Below are positions 51,355-60,813 of a DNA stretch of 64,000 nt, in pieces. A program made the translations under genes and the position numbers. Each line of letters begins with the position of its first letter. The stretch's first letter is position 1. The stretch covers positions 248,001 through 312,000 of the forward strand of contig NZ_JBFLVD010000018.1 of assembly GCF_040750395.1 (NCBI RefSeq), in the 5' to 3' direction. This DNA comes from Scandinavium sp002470465. Its GTDB lineage: Bacteria; Pseudomonadota; Gammaproteobacteria; Enterobacterales; Enterobacteriaceae. The notes beneath the pieces are model-generated. The model made no database searches. It saw only the letters and a program-made list of their open reading frames with translations, and had not been told where the DNA came from.

Positions 51355-51759
51355 ATGCAAGCGCGTGTGAAATGGGTTGAAGGCTTAACCTTCCTCGGTG
51401 AGTCAGCTTCTGGCCACCAGATCCTGATGGACGGCAACTCCGGGGATAAAGCGCCAAGCCCGATGGAAATGGTGCTGATGGCAGCAGGGGGGTGCAGTGC
51501 GATAGACGTTGTTTCCATCCTGCAAAAGGGCCGTCATGACGTGACGGACTGTGAAGTGAAGCTCACTTCAGAGCGTCGCGAGGAAGCGCCGCGCCTGTTT
51601 ACCCACATCAACCTGCACTTCATCGTGACCGGTAAAGATCTGAAAGAAGCTGCGGTATCGCGTGCGGTGGATCTGTCTGCGGAAAAATACTGCTCTGTGG
51701 CGCTGATGCTGGAGAAAGCGGCGAAAATCACCCACTCGTTTGAAGTGGTGGAAGGGTAA
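51355..51759 (+). CDS. yhfA: OsmC-family protein YhfA
   Basis: 134-residue OsmC/Ohr fold. The peroxidatic-type cysteines appear in GGCSAIDVVSIL and EKYCSVALMLEKAA. OsmC-type proteins reduce organic hydroperoxides, but YhfA itself is not well characterised. It is divergent from crp, as in E. coli, and followed by a REP-like repeat and a terminator. Confidence 0.92.
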   Translation: MQARVKWVEGLTFLGESASGHQILMDGNSGDKAPSPMEMVLMAAGGCSAIDVVSILQKGRHDVTDCEVKLTSERREEAPRLFTHINLHFIVTGKDLKEAAVSRAVDLSAEKYCSVALMLEKAAKITHSFEVVEG

Positions 51760-51780
51760 TGCCCTCTACGGCCTGATGCC

Positions 51781-51812
51781 CTCACCCCGATCCTCTCCCC
51801 GTGGGAGAGGGA
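51781..51812. repeat. REP-like element after yhfA
   Basis: cctctcccc and ggagagg form a hairpin (51792-51809) within ctcaccccgatcctctcc ... gagggag, the same family as at 3146 and 4774 but in the opposite orientation. Confidence 0.75.
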
Positions 51813-51822
51813 GCAAACATTA

Positions 51823-51848
51823 AAAACCTTCTCTTCAGAGAAGGTTTT
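51823..51848. terminator. Bidirectional terminator between yhfA and prkB
   Basis: The perfect 11-base arms aaaaccttctc and gagaaggtttt have a ttca loop. They lie between the convergent stops of yhfA and prkB. Confidence 0.92.
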
Positions 51849-51853
51849 GCAAT

Positions 51854-52720
51854 TTATATCGCCCGACCTTCTATTAACCGCTCGACCAGCGGCGTCATAA
51901 TCAGCTCCATCGCCAGCCCCATCTTCCCGCCCGGCACCACCAATGTATTCATGTGAGAAATGAATGAGCCCTGCAGCATCGCCAGCAGCCAGGGGAAATC
52001 AATGTCGCCCAGGTTCTGGAAATGGATCACCACAAAGCTTTCATCCAGCGACGGGATGCTTTTGGCGGCAAACGGGTTTGAGGTATCTACTGTCGGTACG
52101 CGCTGGAAGTTGATATGCGTGCGGGAAAACTGTGGGGTAATGAAGTTGATGTAGTCTTCCATGGAGCGGACGACGGAATCCATTACCGCTTCACGCGAAT
52201 GCCCGCGCTCGCTCATATCGCGGGTAAGTTTCTGGATCCACTCGAGGTTCACAATAGGCACGACGCCGACCAGCAAATCGACGTGTTTCGCCACATCATG
52301 TTGAGGCGTCACCACGCCGCCGTGCAGCCCTTCATAAAACAGCACGTCGGTGGGTTCTGGAAGCGGCTGCCACGGCGTAAAGGTGCCCGGTACCTGATTC
52401 CACGGTACGGCTTCGTCATAGGTGTGCAGATATTTTCGTGACTGGCCTCGCCCGCTCTGGCCGTAGGTGAGAAACGTCTGCTCCAGCAGGCCGAAGTCGT
52501 TAGCGTCCGGGCCGAAATAGCTGATGTGGCGACCCATATCGCGGGCTTTGCGGATGGCCATGTCCATTTCGGGGCGGGTATAGCGGTGAAAGCTGTCGCC
52601 TTCGACTTCCGCGGCCTTCAGGTTGAGCTGGGCGAAGATTTTACGGAAGGCGAGGCTGGTGGTGGTAGTTCCTGCGCCGCTGGAGCCCGTTACGGCGATC
52701 ACCGGGTGTTTGGCAGACAT
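51854..52720 (-). CDS. prkB: Phosphoribulokinase-family protein PrkB
   Basis: 288-residue P-loop kinase of the PRK/uridine kinase group. The nucleotide-binding loop GSSGAGTTTT is at residues 12-20 and lacks the classic lysine, as is usual in this family. Other motifs: EGDSFHRYTRPEMD and VLFYEGLHGG. E. coli has no Calvin cycle, so the real substrate is unknown. The start at 52720 (MSAKHPVIAVTG) matches E. coli. It is the last gene of yheS-yheT-yheU-prkB. Confidence 0.94.
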   Translation of the reverse strand: MSAKHPVIAVTGSSGAGTTTTSLAFRKIFAQLNLKAAEVEGDSFHRYTRPEMDMAIRKARDMGRHISYFGPDANDFGLLEQTFLTYGQSGRGQSRKYLHTYDEAVPWNQVPGTFTPWQPLPEPTDVLFYEGLHGGVVTPQHDVAKHVDLLVGVVPIVNLEWIQKLTRDMSERGHSREAVMDSVVRSMEDYINFITPQFSRTHINFQRVPTVDTSNPFAAKSIPSLDESFVVIHFQNLGDIDFPWLLAMLQGSFISHMNTLVVPGGKMGLAMELIMTPLVERLIEGRAI

Positions 52721-52756
52721 GACGACTCCCTGAATCAGCAATAGTGATGAGTATAG

Positions 52757-52975
52757 TCAGCCGTGGAATTGAGTGCGGGGGAGGATATTCACCGTTTCGT
52801 GCAGTTCGGACCACACCAGAACGACGTCCCCACGCTGCAATTGTTGTTTTACATCGGCGACTTTATCTTCAAGCGAACGTTCATGTTCACCATAATCGGT
52901 GCCTTCGCGCAACACAAAGGTTTCAATCAGATTATCAAGCGTTTCGGGAGCCAGATCCTGCCAGGGGATAATCAT
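52757..52975 (-). CDS. yheU: Small conserved protein YheU (UPF0270)
   Basis: 72 residues, the same length as E. coli YheU. The sequence MIIPWQDLAPETL ... LREGTDYGEHE ... WSELHETVNI is typical of the family. The start at 52975 overlaps the yheT stop by four bases (ATGA), indicating coupling. Function unknown. Confidence 0.93.
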   Translation of the reverse strand: MIIPWQDLAPETLDNLIETFVLREGTDYGEHERSLEDKVADVKQQLQRGDVVLVWSELHETVNILPRTQFHG

Positions 52976-53994
52976 GCCACTTTCCCCAGAAAGCGGCTCA
53001 GCCAGTCCGGAATGCGCTTTTCGAGCCACATTTCCGGGCGACGGATCGTGCCGCCAATAAACCCGACGTGGCCGCCGTATTCCGTCAGCTGATACAGAAT
53101 ATTCGGCGGAAGCTCTTCCTGCGCGGGGATGGAGTGGTGATCCATAAACGGATCGTCCTTGGCGTGAATGATCAGCGTCGGTTTCGTTATCTTGCTCAGT
53201 ACAGGCATGGCACTGCACTGGCGGTAATAGTCGATCGCATCGGCGAAGCCGTGGATTTTCGAGGTGATTAAATCGTCAAACTCCCGGATGCGGCGTACGC
53301 TCTTCAGGCGTTTGAGATCCACCGGCAACGTACCGGGATAGGCTTTCAGCTTACGGGCGGCGTTTGCCTTCAGCAGGTTCAGTAGATAGCGCTGATACAC
53401 ACGTGAGAAGCCTTTATCGATGTGGTAGCTACAGGCTTCCAGCATAAAGGGGGCGGAAACGATAACGGCGGCATCCAGCGGCGTATTCTCACCTTCTTTC
53501 GCCAGCAGGCAGCCGAGCATGTTACCGCCGAGTGAATAGCCAACGGCGGCGGTTGGCACTTCGCCAAACTCCCGGCGTAGCCAGGAGAGGAACCAGGTGC
53601 CGTCTTCGGTTTCGCCGGAGTGATAGATGCGCTCTTTGCGGTTGGGCTCGCCGCTGCAGCCGCGAAAATGCATCACCACGCCGAGCCAGCCTCGCTGTTT
53701 AGCCGCGTTGATCAGACCGTGGGCGTAAGGGCTGTACAGGCTACCTTCCAGGCCATGAAACACCACAAGGCGTGGTTTGTGCCGTGCCTGATTGGGATCT
53801 TCACTCCAGGCCAGATCGACAAAATCCCCGTCCGGCAACTCCAGGCGCTGCCAGTGAGGCGTGAACAGCACTTTGCGGCGAAGAAGACGCGGCAGCATGG
53901 TCTGCAAATGGCAGTTGCTGACGCCTTTCATCGGCACAAAGGTGTCACTCTCTTGTGGAGGGACGTCGAACTCTATGGGGGTGATCTGAGCCAT
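52972..53994 (-). CDS. yheT: Alpha/beta hydrolase YheT
   Basis: 340-residue hydrolase of the AB hydrolase 4 group. The oxyanion loop is VVFHGLEGSLYSPYAHGL, the nucleophile elbow is AVGYSLGGNML (Ser), and the acid and histidine are in IHAKDDPFMD and TEYGGHVGFIGG. Putative esterase; substrate not known. The length is equal to E. coli YheT. Confidence 0.94.
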   Translation of the reverse strand: MAQITPIEFDVPPQESDTFVPMKGVSNCHLQTMLPRLLRRKVLFTPHWQRLELPDGDFVDLAWSEDPNQARHKPRLVVFHGLEGSLYSPYAHGLINAAKQRGWLGVVMHFRGCSGEPNRKERIYHSGETEDGTWFLSWLRREFGEVPTAAVGYSLGGNMLGCLLAKEGENTPLDAAVIVSAPFMLEACSYHIDKGFSRVYQRYLLNLLKANAARKLKAYPGTLPVDLKRLKSVRRIREFDDLITSKIHGFADAIDYYRQCSAMPVLSKITKPTLIIHAKDDPFMDHHSIPAQEELPPNILYQLTEYGGHVGFIGGTIRRPEMWLEKRIPDWLSRFLGKVA

Positions 53995-54092
53995 TACACC
54001 TACTACTGTCGTGAAAAAAACCTGTCTACTATACCGTCAGGAAGGTTTGATGTTTATGAAAATGAGCTTCAGTGTGCTTTTGTTGAGCTTAT

Positions 54093-55997
54093 TCACTCTT
54101 CCTGAAGCATCTGTTCGAGCTGCTCGTGAGCCTCAAGCCATGCCATTTCACACTCTTCGAGCCCGGACTTCGCGCTGGCCTGCTGTTGGAGGCACTCGGT
54201 AAGTTCAGCTTTGCGGGCCTGATCGTACAGGCCGCTGTCGCCGAGTTTCTCTTCCGCTGCTGACAGCTTCGCGTTGAGTTTCTCCATCTCTTTTTCGAGG
54301 CGCGTAATCTCTTTACGCAGCGGCTGCGTCAGGGTGCGAAGTTCCGCTTCACGGCGCTTTTGATCCTTACGTGCCTGGGCGCTGTTGGCATTCTCTTTCG
54401 GTGCTTCGTCAGGCTGATTTTCCTGTTTCTGCACATCGCTCAGCCACTGCTGATAATCTTCCAGATCGCCATCGAAAGGTTCCACTTTTCCATCGTGAAC
54501 CAGATACAGATCGTCGGTGGTGGAGCGCAGCAGATGGCGGTCGTGCGAGACAACAACCAGCGCGCCTTCGAATTCGATTAACGCTTCGGTCAGCGCCTGA
54601 CGCATGTCGAGATCCAGGTGGTTCGTCGGTTCATCGAGCAGCAGCAGGTTCGGTCGCTGCCAGACAATCAAAGCCAGCACCAGACGGGCTTTCTCACCGC
54701 CGGAGAAACGACGCGTCTCTTCGCTGACTTTGTCACCCTGGAAGCCGAAGCCGCCGAGGTAATCACGCAGCTGTTGTTCCAGCACCTGCGGTGCCAGGCG
54801 CGCCAGATGCTGCAACGGTGATTCGTCGGCGCGTAAAAATTCCAGCTGATGCTGTGCGAAGTAGCCGAGCTTGATGCCTTTCGCCAGGCCAATCTCTCCG
54901 CTCTGTGCGGCCAGTTCGCCCGCCAGCAGTTTAATCAGCGTGGATTTACCGGCTCCATTTCGGCCTAACAGACCGATACGTGAACCTGGCACCAGGTTGA
55001 GCTTAATGGAGTCCAGAATGGTGCGGTCGCCATACCCGGCGCTCACTTTTTCCATTTTAAGCAGCGGGTTGGGCAGGCTTTCCGGCTGGCGGAAGCTGAA
55101 GTGGAACGGGTTATCGACGTGCGCCGGGGCAATCAGCTCCATGCGCTCCAGCATTTTCACGCGGCTTTGCGCCTGCTTGGCTTTTGAGGCTTTGGCCTTA
55201 AAGCGGTCGATAAAGCTTTGCAAATGCGCCACTTTTTGCTGCTGGCTTTCATACATCGACTGCTGCTGAGACAGTCGCGTGGCGCGCTGGATCTCAAACG
55301 AAGAGTAGTTGCCTGTGTACTCAAACATCGACTGCTGCTCGATGTGAATAATTTTGCCAACGACGGGATCGAGGAAATCGCGGTCGTGGGAAATCAGGAT
55401 CAGCGTGCCCTGATAGCTCTTTAGCCATTTCTCCAGCCAGATAACCGCATCGAGATCGAGGTGGTTAGTAGGCTCATCAAGCAGCAGCAGATCGGAACGG
55501 CAAATCAGCGCCTGCGCCAGGTTCAGACGCATCCGCCAGCCGCCGGAGAAATCGCTGGTAGGGCGTTCCAGCTGCTCGTTGCTGAAGCCCAGTCCGTGCA
55601 GCAGGCTGGAAGCGCGGGCGCGAATCGTCCACGCATCGATGGCGTCCAGCTTGCCGTGCACGGTGGCGATGGCGTGGCCGTCGTTGCGCTCGTTGGCGGC
55701 ATTCAGTTCGGCTTCCAGCTGACGATATTCGCGGTCGCCGTCTATCACATAGTCGAGCGCGGGCTGTGGCAATGCCGGCGTTTCCTGGTTGACCCAGGCC
55801 AGCTGCCAGTTGCCGGGATAGGTAAAACTCCCGCCATCGGCGCTAATCTCGTTCTTTAACAGCGACAGCAGCGTGGATTTGCCGCAGCCGTTTTTTCCCA
55901 CCAGGCCTACTTTTTGCCCGGGGTTAATGGTGGCTGTGGCGTTATCCAGCAGGACACGCACGCCGCGACGAATTTGTAACGAGGAGAAAACAATCAT
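54093..55997 (-). CDS. yheS: ABC-F family ATPase YheS
   Basis: 634-residue soluble protein with two ABC domains. Walker A motifs are GKNGCGKST (about 34-42) and GRNGAGKST in the second half; signature FSGGWRMRLNLAQAL and FSGGEKARLVLAL; Walker B LLLLDEPTNHLDLDAVIWLE and its twin. A basic linker separates the domains, and a coiled-coil C-terminal extension ends the protein. ABC-F proteins act on the ribosome; YheS was linked to relief of stalling. It heads the yheS-yheT-yheU-prkB series. Confidence 0.95.
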   Translation of the reverse strand: MIVFSSLQIRRGVRVLLDNATATINPGQKVGLVGKNGCGKSTLLSLLKNEISADGGSFTYPGNWQLAWVNQETPALPQPALDYVIDGDREYRQLEAELNAANERNDGHAIATVHGKLDAIDAWTIRARASSLLHGLGFSNEQLERPTSDFSGGWRMRLNLAQALICRSDLLLLDEPTNHLDLDAVIWLEKWLKSYQGTLILISHDRDFLDPVVGKIIHIEQQSMFEYTGNYSSFEIQRATRLSQQQSMYESQQQKVAHLQSFIDRFKAKASKAKQAQSRVKMLERMELIAPAHVDNPFHFSFRQPESLPNPLLKMEKVSAGYGDRTILDSIKLNLVPGSRIGLLGRNGAGKSTLIKLLAGELAAQSGEIGLAKGIKLGYFAQHQLEFLRADESPLQHLARLAPQVLEQQLRDYLGGFGFQGDKVSEETRRFSGGEKARLVLALIVWQRPNLLLLDEPTNHLDLDMRQALTEALIEFEGALVVVSHDRHLLRSTTDDLYLVHDGKVEPFDGDLEDYQQWLSDVQKQENQPDEAPKENANSAQARKDQKRREAELRTLTQPLRKEITRLEKEMEKLNAKLSAAEEKLGDSGLYDQARKAELTECLQQQASAKSGLEECEMAWLEAHEQLEQMLQEE

Positions 55998-56174
55998 AAG
56001 GCGCCGTATGTTCAGACTATGTTAAATTGTCATTATGATAATGTAGTGTGGTGACGCAGCGCGACACCGGGCGGCAATGGTAGCCCAAAACAACAACGTC
56101 AGACAAAAGTATTCAGGTCCACCCTGAGCAAGTTAGGGGGCAACGGACCTGATTGTTCTTATACCGGGAGGGGA

Positions 56175-56729
56175 ATGATGTCAGAGACAGCAAAAGTATT
56201 GCTGCTGTATGCCCATCCGGAATCTCAGGACTCGGTGGCCAACCGGGTTTTGCTTAAGCCGGCTCAACAGCTTGAAAACGTGACCGTACACGATCTGTAC
56301 GCGCACTATCCTGATTTTTTTATCGACATTCCGCGTGAGCAAAAGCTGCTTCAGGAACATGACGTCATCGTGTTCCAGCATCCGCTTTATACCTACAGCT
56401 GCCCGGCATTGCTGAAAGAGTGGCTCGATCGCGTGCTCAGCCGCGGATTTGCCAGCGGCCCGGGAGGGAATCAACTGGCGGGAAAGTACTGGCGCAGCGT
56501 CATTACTACCGGTGAGCCAGAAAGTGCCTGGCGTCATGACTCTCTGAACCGCTATTCAATGAACGACATTTTGCGCCCTTTTGAGCTTACGGCGGGGCTG
56601 TGCCGCATGCACTGGATGAATCCGATAATTATTTACTGGGCACGTCGTCAGCCGCCTGAAGAGCTGGCGAGCCATGCCAGAGCTTACGGCGACTGGCTGG
56701 CTAATCCTGTTGCGACGGGAGGACGCTGA
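56175..56729 (+). CDS. kefG: KefB ancillary quinone oxidoreductase KefG
   Basis: 184-residue flavodoxin-like oxidoreductase. Motifs: LLYAHPESQDSVANRVLL (FMN binding), FQHPLYTYSCPALLKEWLDRVLSRGFA. KefG activates KefB and also reduces quinones. The tga stop and kefB atg share one base. The start at 56175 follows gggaggggaatg; MSET one codon in is an alternative. Confidence 0.96.
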   Translation: MMSETAKVLLLYAHPESQDSVANRVLLKPAQQLENVTVHDLYAHYPDFFIDIPREQKLLQEHDVIVFQHPLYTYSCPALLKEWLDRVLSRGFASGPGGNQLAGKYWRSVITTGEPESAWRHDSLNRYSMNDILRPFELTAGLCRMHWMNPIIIYWARRQPPEELASHARAYGDWLANPVATGGR

Positions 56730-58534
56730 TGGAAGGTTCCGATCTGTTACTCGCCGGTGTGCTTTTCCTGTTTGCCGCTGTGGTCGCCGTACCGCTGGCT
56801 TCCCGCCTGGGCATTGGTCCGGTGCTGGGCTATCTGCTGGCGGGTATTGCTATTGGTCCGTGGGGCCTGGGTTTCATCAGCGACGTGGACGAAATTCTGC
56901 ATTTTTCCGAGCTCGGCGTGGTGTTCCTGATGTTTATTATCGGGCTGGAGCTGAATCCGTCGAAGCTCTGGCAGCTGCGGCGCTCCATTTTCGGCATCGG
57001 TGCGGCGCAGGTTTTGCTAAGCGCGGCGGTGCTGGCGGGCCTGCTGATGCTGACGCAATTCTCCTGGCAGGCCGCGGTGATCGGCGGGATTGGTCTTGCT
57101 ATGTCATCGACGGCGATGGCGCTTCAGCTGATGCGCGAGAAGGGCATGAACCGCAACGAGGGCGGTCAGCTCGGCTTTTCGGTGCTGCTGTTCCAGGATT
57201 TAGCGGTGATCCCCGCGTTGGCGCTGGTGCCGCTGCTGGCAGGGACCGGCGACGATCACCCTGACTGGGTTAAAATCGGCCTTAAGGTATTAGCGTTTGC
57301 CGGAATGCTCATCGGCGGCCGTTATTTGCTGCGCCCGGTGTTCCGCTTTATTGCCGGTTCGGGCGTACGTGAAGTGTTCACAGCGGCGACGCTGCTGCTG
57401 GTGCTGGGCTCCGCTTTGTTTATGGATGCGCTTGGCCTGTCGATGGCGCTCGGTACTTTTATCGCAGGCGTTCTGCTGGCAGAAAGCGAATATCGCCACG
57501 AGCTGGAAATCGCCATTGAGCCTTTCAAAGGGCTTTTGCTGGGGTTGTTCTTCATTTCAGTAGGGATGGCGCTGAATCTTGGGATCCTCTACACCCATCT
57601 GCTGCTGGTACTGGCGGGCGTGGTGGTGCTGGTAGCGGTGAAATATCTGGTGCTGTATCTGCTTGCGCGACTGTATGGCCTGCGCAGTTCTGAACGCACG
57701 CAGTTTGCCGGCGTCCTGAGCCAGGGCGGGGAATTTGCCTTTGTGTTGTTTTCCACGGCTTCGTCCCAGCGGCTGTTTCATCACGATCAAATGGCGCTGC
57801 TGCTGGTGACGGTCACGCTGTCGATGATGACCACGCCGCTGCTGATGAAAATCGTCGATAAAGTCTTGTCACGCCGCCTTAATGGCCCGGAAGAAGAAGA
57901 TGAGGCCCCGTGGGTGGAGGACGACAAGCCGCAGGTGATCGTGGTCGGCTTCGGGCGTTTCGGTCAGGTGATTGGTCGTCTGCTGATGGCGAATAAGATG
58001 CGCATTACCGTACTGGAGCGGGATATCAGCGCGGTTAACCTGATGCGCAAGTATGGCTATAAAGTTTACTACGGGGACGCGACTCAGATTGAACTGCTGC
58101 GTTCGGCAGGAGCGGAAGAGGCGCAATCCATAGTGATCACCTGCAATGCGCCAGAAGACACTATGAAGCTGGTGGAGATTTGCCAGCAGCACTTCCCGCA
58201 TCTGCACATTCTGGCCCGCGCCCGTGGGCGTGTGGAAGCTCACGAGCTTCTGCAGGTCGGCGTGAAGCAATTTTCACGTGAGACATTTTCCAGTGCGCTG
58301 GAGCTGGGGCGCAAGGCGCTCATTACGCTGGGCATGCATCCGCATCAGGCGCAGCGCGCTCAGCTGCATTTCCGCCGTCTGGATATGCGAATGCTACGGG
58401 AGCTGATGCCGGTGCACTCGGATACCCAACAAATCTCCCGTGTGCGGGAAGCCCGGCGCGAGCTGGAAGAGATTTTTCAACGCGAAATGCAGCAGGAACG
58501 ACACCAGCTGGACGGCTGGGACGAATTTGAATAA
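56729..58534 (+). CDS. kefB: Glutathione-regulated potassium/proton antiporter KefB
   Basis: 601-residue CPA2 antiporter. About 12-13 transmembrane helices (residues 5-380) include LLFQDLAVIPALALVPLL and the dynamic loop. The RCK/TrkA-N domain follows with VVGFGRFGQVIGRLL (GFGRFG near 407-412), then a C-terminal tail. It effluxes potassium with proton entry when glutathione adducts form, protecting from electrophiles. Coupled to kefG. Confidence 0.97.
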   Translation: MEGSDLLLAGVLFLFAAVVAVPLASRLGIGPVLGYLLAGIAIGPWGLGFISDVDEILHFSELGVVFLMFIIGLELNPSKLWQLRRSIFGIGAAQVLLSAAVLAGLLMLTQFSWQAAVIGGIGLAMSSTAMALQLMREKGMNRNEGGQLGFSVLLFQDLAVIPALALVPLLAGTGDDHPDWVKIGLKVLAFAGMLIGGRYLLRPVFRFIAGSGVREVFTAATLLLVLGSALFMDALGLSMALGTFIAGVLLAESEYRHELEIAIEPFKGLLLGLFFISVGMALNLGILYTHLLLVLAGVVVLVAVKYLVLYLLARLYGLRSSERTQFAGVLSQGGEFAFVLFSTASSQRLFHHDQMALLLVTVTLSMMTTPLLMKIVDKVLSRRLNGPEEEDEAPWVEDDKPQVIVVGFGRFGQVIGRLLMANKMRITVLERDISAVNLMRKYGYKVYYGDATQIELLRSAGAEEAQSIVITCNAPEDTMKLVEICQQHFPHLHILARARGRVEAHELLQVGVKQFSRETFSSALELGRKALITLGMHPHQAQRAQLHFRRLDMRMLRELMPVHSDTQQISRVREARRELEEIFQREMQQERHQLDGWDEFE

Positions 58535-58545
58535 GAAGGTGAGCA

Positions 58546-58746
58546 ATGGCTATCCGAAAACGATTTATTGCCGGGGCGAAATGCCCGTCGTGTCAGGCGC
58601 AGGACACGCTGGCGATGTGGCGCGAGAATAATGTCGATATTGTTGAATGCGTTAAGTGCGGTCACCAGATGCGCGAGGCCGACAAGCAGGCCCGTGAGCA
58701 CGTACGTAAAGACGAGCAAGTGATAGGCATTTTTCATCCCGAGTAG
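58546..58746 (+). CDS. yheV: Zinc-ribbon protein YheV
   Basis: 66 residues. Two CxxC pairs (C13-C16 and C35-C38) form a zinc ribbon. Basic N-terminus (MAIRKRFIAGAKC). It follows kefB by 11 bases with a good aaggtgag ribosome-binding site. Function unknown; part of the kefGB-yheV group. Confidence 0.93.
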   Translation: MAIRKRFIAGAKCPSCQAQDTLAMWRENNVDIVECVKCGHQMREADKQAREHVRKDEQVIGIFHPE

Positions 58747-58840
58747 CGATCCGTGCTGTCTTTTTTTAAGCTTAGGGGTACACGGGTGCAGAATTCCGCT
58801 ACAATCTGCGCCACTATTCTTCCCATGCTCAGGAGATATC

Positions 58841-59425
58841 ATGAAAGTAGCAAAAGACCTGGTGGTCAGCCTGGCCTATCAGGTACGTACAGAAGACGGT
58901 GTGTTGGTTGATGAGTCTCCGGTAAGCGCGCCGCTCGACTACCTGCATGGTCACGGTTCCCTGATCTCCGGCCTGGAAAAAGCGCTGGAAGGTCACGAAG
59001 TTGGTGATAAATTCGACGTAGAAGTGGGCGCGAACGATGCCTACGGTCAGTACGACGAAAATCTGGTACAGCGCGTACCAAAAGACGTCTTCATGGGCGT
59101 TGACGAACTGCAGGTTGGCATGCGCTTCCTGGCAGAAACTGACCAGGGTCCTGTACCGGTTGAAATCACCGAAGTGGAAGACGATCACGTTGTTGTTGAC
59201 GGCAACCACATGCTGGCTGGCCAGAACCTGAAATTCCACGTAGAAGTTGTTGCGATGCGTGAAGCAACCGAAGAAGAACTGGCTCATGGTCACGTTCACG
59301 GTGCTCACGACCATCACCACGATCACGACCATGACGGTTGCTGCGGTGGTCACGGCCACGATCACGGCGATCACGAACACGGTAAAGGTGGTTGTGGCGG
59401 TAACGGCGGCTGCGGTTGCCACTAA
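58841..59425 (+). CDS. slyD: FKBP-type peptidyl-prolyl isomerase SlyD
   Basis: 194-residue cytoplasmic chaperone-isomerase. The split FKBP domain (LVVSLAYQVRTEDGVLVDESPV, HGHGSLISGLEKALEG) encloses the IF chaperone insert (about 70-125), and a C-terminal tail from about residue 150 is dominated by His, Asp, Gly and Cys (DHHHDHDHDGCCGGHGHDHG). It binds nickel and helps hydrogenase maturation. The tail differs slightly in length from E. coli (196 residues). Confidence 0.97.
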   Translation: MKVAKDLVVSLAYQVRTEDGVLVDESPVSAPLDYLHGHGSLISGLEKALEGHEVGDKFDVEVGANDAYGQYDENLVQRVPKDVFMGVDELQVGMRFLAETDQGPVPVEITEVEDDHVVVDGNHMLAGQNLKFHVEVVAMREATEEELAHGHVHGAHDHHHDHDHDGCCGGHGHDHGDHEHGKGGCGGNGGCGCH

Positions 59426-59458
59426 TCTGTACCGCTTTCGGGCGTTCAGATTAATGAT

Positions 59459-59487
59459 AAAAAAGCGGGAGAACCCGCTTTTTTTAC
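59459..59487. terminator. Bidirectional terminator between slyD and slyX
   Basis: aaaaaagcggg-agaa-cccgcttttttt: nine or more paired bases and T/A runs on both sides, between convergent stops. Confidence 0.93.
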
Positions 59488-59490
59488 GCC

Positions 59491-59709
59491 TCAATAATGC
59501 GGTGGCGGCGTTTCTTCTGCCTGAGACGCCATGTGCGATGGCTGGCTGGCTTTCAGCTTTTCGACCATCAGGCGCATGTTGTCGCGCATTTTTGCCATTT
59601 CCATCTCATGGGCGGTGACCGTCCGATTGAGGTCCTCAATGGTGATCTCCTGAAACGCCAGGCGGCTTTCCAGTTCTGCGAGACGCGCTTCCAGTGTTAA
59701 TTCACTCAT
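59491..59709 (-). CDS. slyX: Small coiled-coil protein SlyX
   Basis: 72 residues, mostly heptad-patterned helix (LEARLAELESRLAFQEITIEDLN) with a Pro-rich C-terminus ending PPPHY. Homologous to E. coli SlyX; function unknown. It is convergent with slyD and divergent from fkpA. Confidence 0.95.
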   Translation of the reverse strand: MSELTLEARLAELESRLAFQEITIEDLNRTVTAHEMEMAKMRDNMRLMVEKLKASQPSHMASQAEETPPPHY

Positions 59710-59924
59710 GATTCACCTCTTCTGTTATTGCGCGGCGGATTCTACTGGACTTTCAGGTGGCGTGCAGCCTTATCACGAATTGAACGAAACTAATTTACAC
59801 AAAAATAGTCTTAAAAGATCTGCGATTACAGAGCGTTCGTATGTAGATTTCTTCTACAACGCTTTATAGTACGCTACTTGTTGACTAAACCCTGGGGTGA
59901 GATGCCCCGGCCCTGGAGAAATGG

Positions 59925-60773
59925 ATGAAATCACTGTTTAAAGTAACGCTTCTGGCAACCACGATGGCCGTTGCACTGAATGCCCCAATGACTTTTGCTG
60001 CTGATGCTGCGGCAAAAACAGCCCCGGCGACCGACGCGGCCAAAGCTGCGCCAGCAGGCCTGAATGCTGCATTCAAAACCGACGACCAGCAGTCCGCTTA
60101 TGCACTGGGTGCATCGCTGGGTCGTTACATGGAAAACTCCCTGAAAGAACAGGAAAAACTGGGCATCAAACTGGATAAAGCTCAGCTGATCGCAGGCGTT
60201 CAGGATGCGTTTGCCGATAAGAGCAAACTCTCCGATCAGGAAATCGAGCAGACTCTGCAGACTTTTGAAACCCGCGTGAAAACGGCTGCACAGCAGAAAA
60301 TGGAAAAAGACGCGGCTGACAACGAAACCAAAGGTAAAGCCTACCGCGATACCTTCGCCAAAGAGAAAGGGGTTAAAACCTCTTCTACTGGCCTGATGTA
60401 CAAAGTTGAGAAAGAAGGGACCGGCGATGCGCCAAAAGACAGCGACACCGTAGTGGTTAACTACAAAGGTACGCTGATCGACGGTAAAGAGTTCGATAAC
60501 TCCTACACGCGTGGCGAGCCGCTGTCATTCCGCCTGGACGGTGTGATCCCAGGCTGGACTGAAGGCCTGAAAAACATCAAGAAAGGCGGGAAGATCAAGC
60601 TGGTCATTCCACCGGATCTGGCCTACGGCAAAACCGGCGTTCCGGGTATCCCGGCTAACTCCACGCTGGTGTTCGACGTTGAGCTGCTGGACATCAAACC
60701 AGCCGCGAAAGCAGACGCAGCACCTGCTGCTGCCGCAGACGACAAAGCTGCAGCAGCGACCAGCAAAAAATAA
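59925..60773 (+). CDS. fkpA: Periplasmic FKBP-type isomerase and chaperone FkpA
   Basis: 282-residue precursor. Signal peptide 1-25 (MKSLFKVTLL ... PMTFA), then an N-terminal dimerisation helical domain (about 50-150) and a C-terminal FKBP domain (DTVVVNYKGTLIDGKEFDNSY ... GGKIKLVIPPDLAYG). An Ala/Asp-rich tail ends the protein; this and the Ala-rich mature N-terminus make it a little longer than E. coli FkpA (270). The E. coli gene is sigma-E dependent; I could not firmly place that promoter here. Confidence 0.96.
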   Translation: MKSLFKVTLLATTMAVALNAPMTFAADAAAKTAPATDAAKAAPAGLNAAFKTDDQQSAYALGASLGRYMENSLKEQEKLGIKLDKAQLIAGVQDAFADKSKLSDQEIEQTLQTFETRVKTAAQQKMEKDAADNETKGKAYRDTFAKEKGVKTSSTGLMYKVEKEGTGDAPKDSDTVVVNYKGTLIDGKEFDNSYTRGEPLSFRLDGVIPGWTEGLKNIKKGGKIKLVIPPDLAYGKTGVPGIPANSTLVFDVELLDIKPAAKADAAPAAAADDKAAAATSKK

Positions 60774-60779
60774 ACCTCT

Positions 60780-60813
60780 GAAAACCGCCGTCCGAAAGGG
60801 CGGCGGTTTTTTA
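60780..60813 (+). terminator. Rho-independent terminator of fkpA
   Basis: aaaaccgccg and cggcggttttttat form a strong stem seven bases after the fkpA stop. Confidence 0.94.

Noticed and set aside
51866..52720. Calvin-cycle phosphoribulokinase
   Set aside because: PrkB resembles PRK, but the host group has no RuBisCO; the orthologue is a conserved enterobacterial protein of unknown substrate.
52763..53092. Plus-strand frame opposite yheU and yheT
   Set aside because: It is antisense to yheU, whose 72-residue product matches a known family.
54011..54202. Small plus-strand ORF with a signal-like segment (MKMSFSVLLLSLF) at the yheS 3' end
   Set aside because: Half of it overlaps yheS in antisense, and it lacks a clear ribosome-binding site and homology; not strong enough to call.
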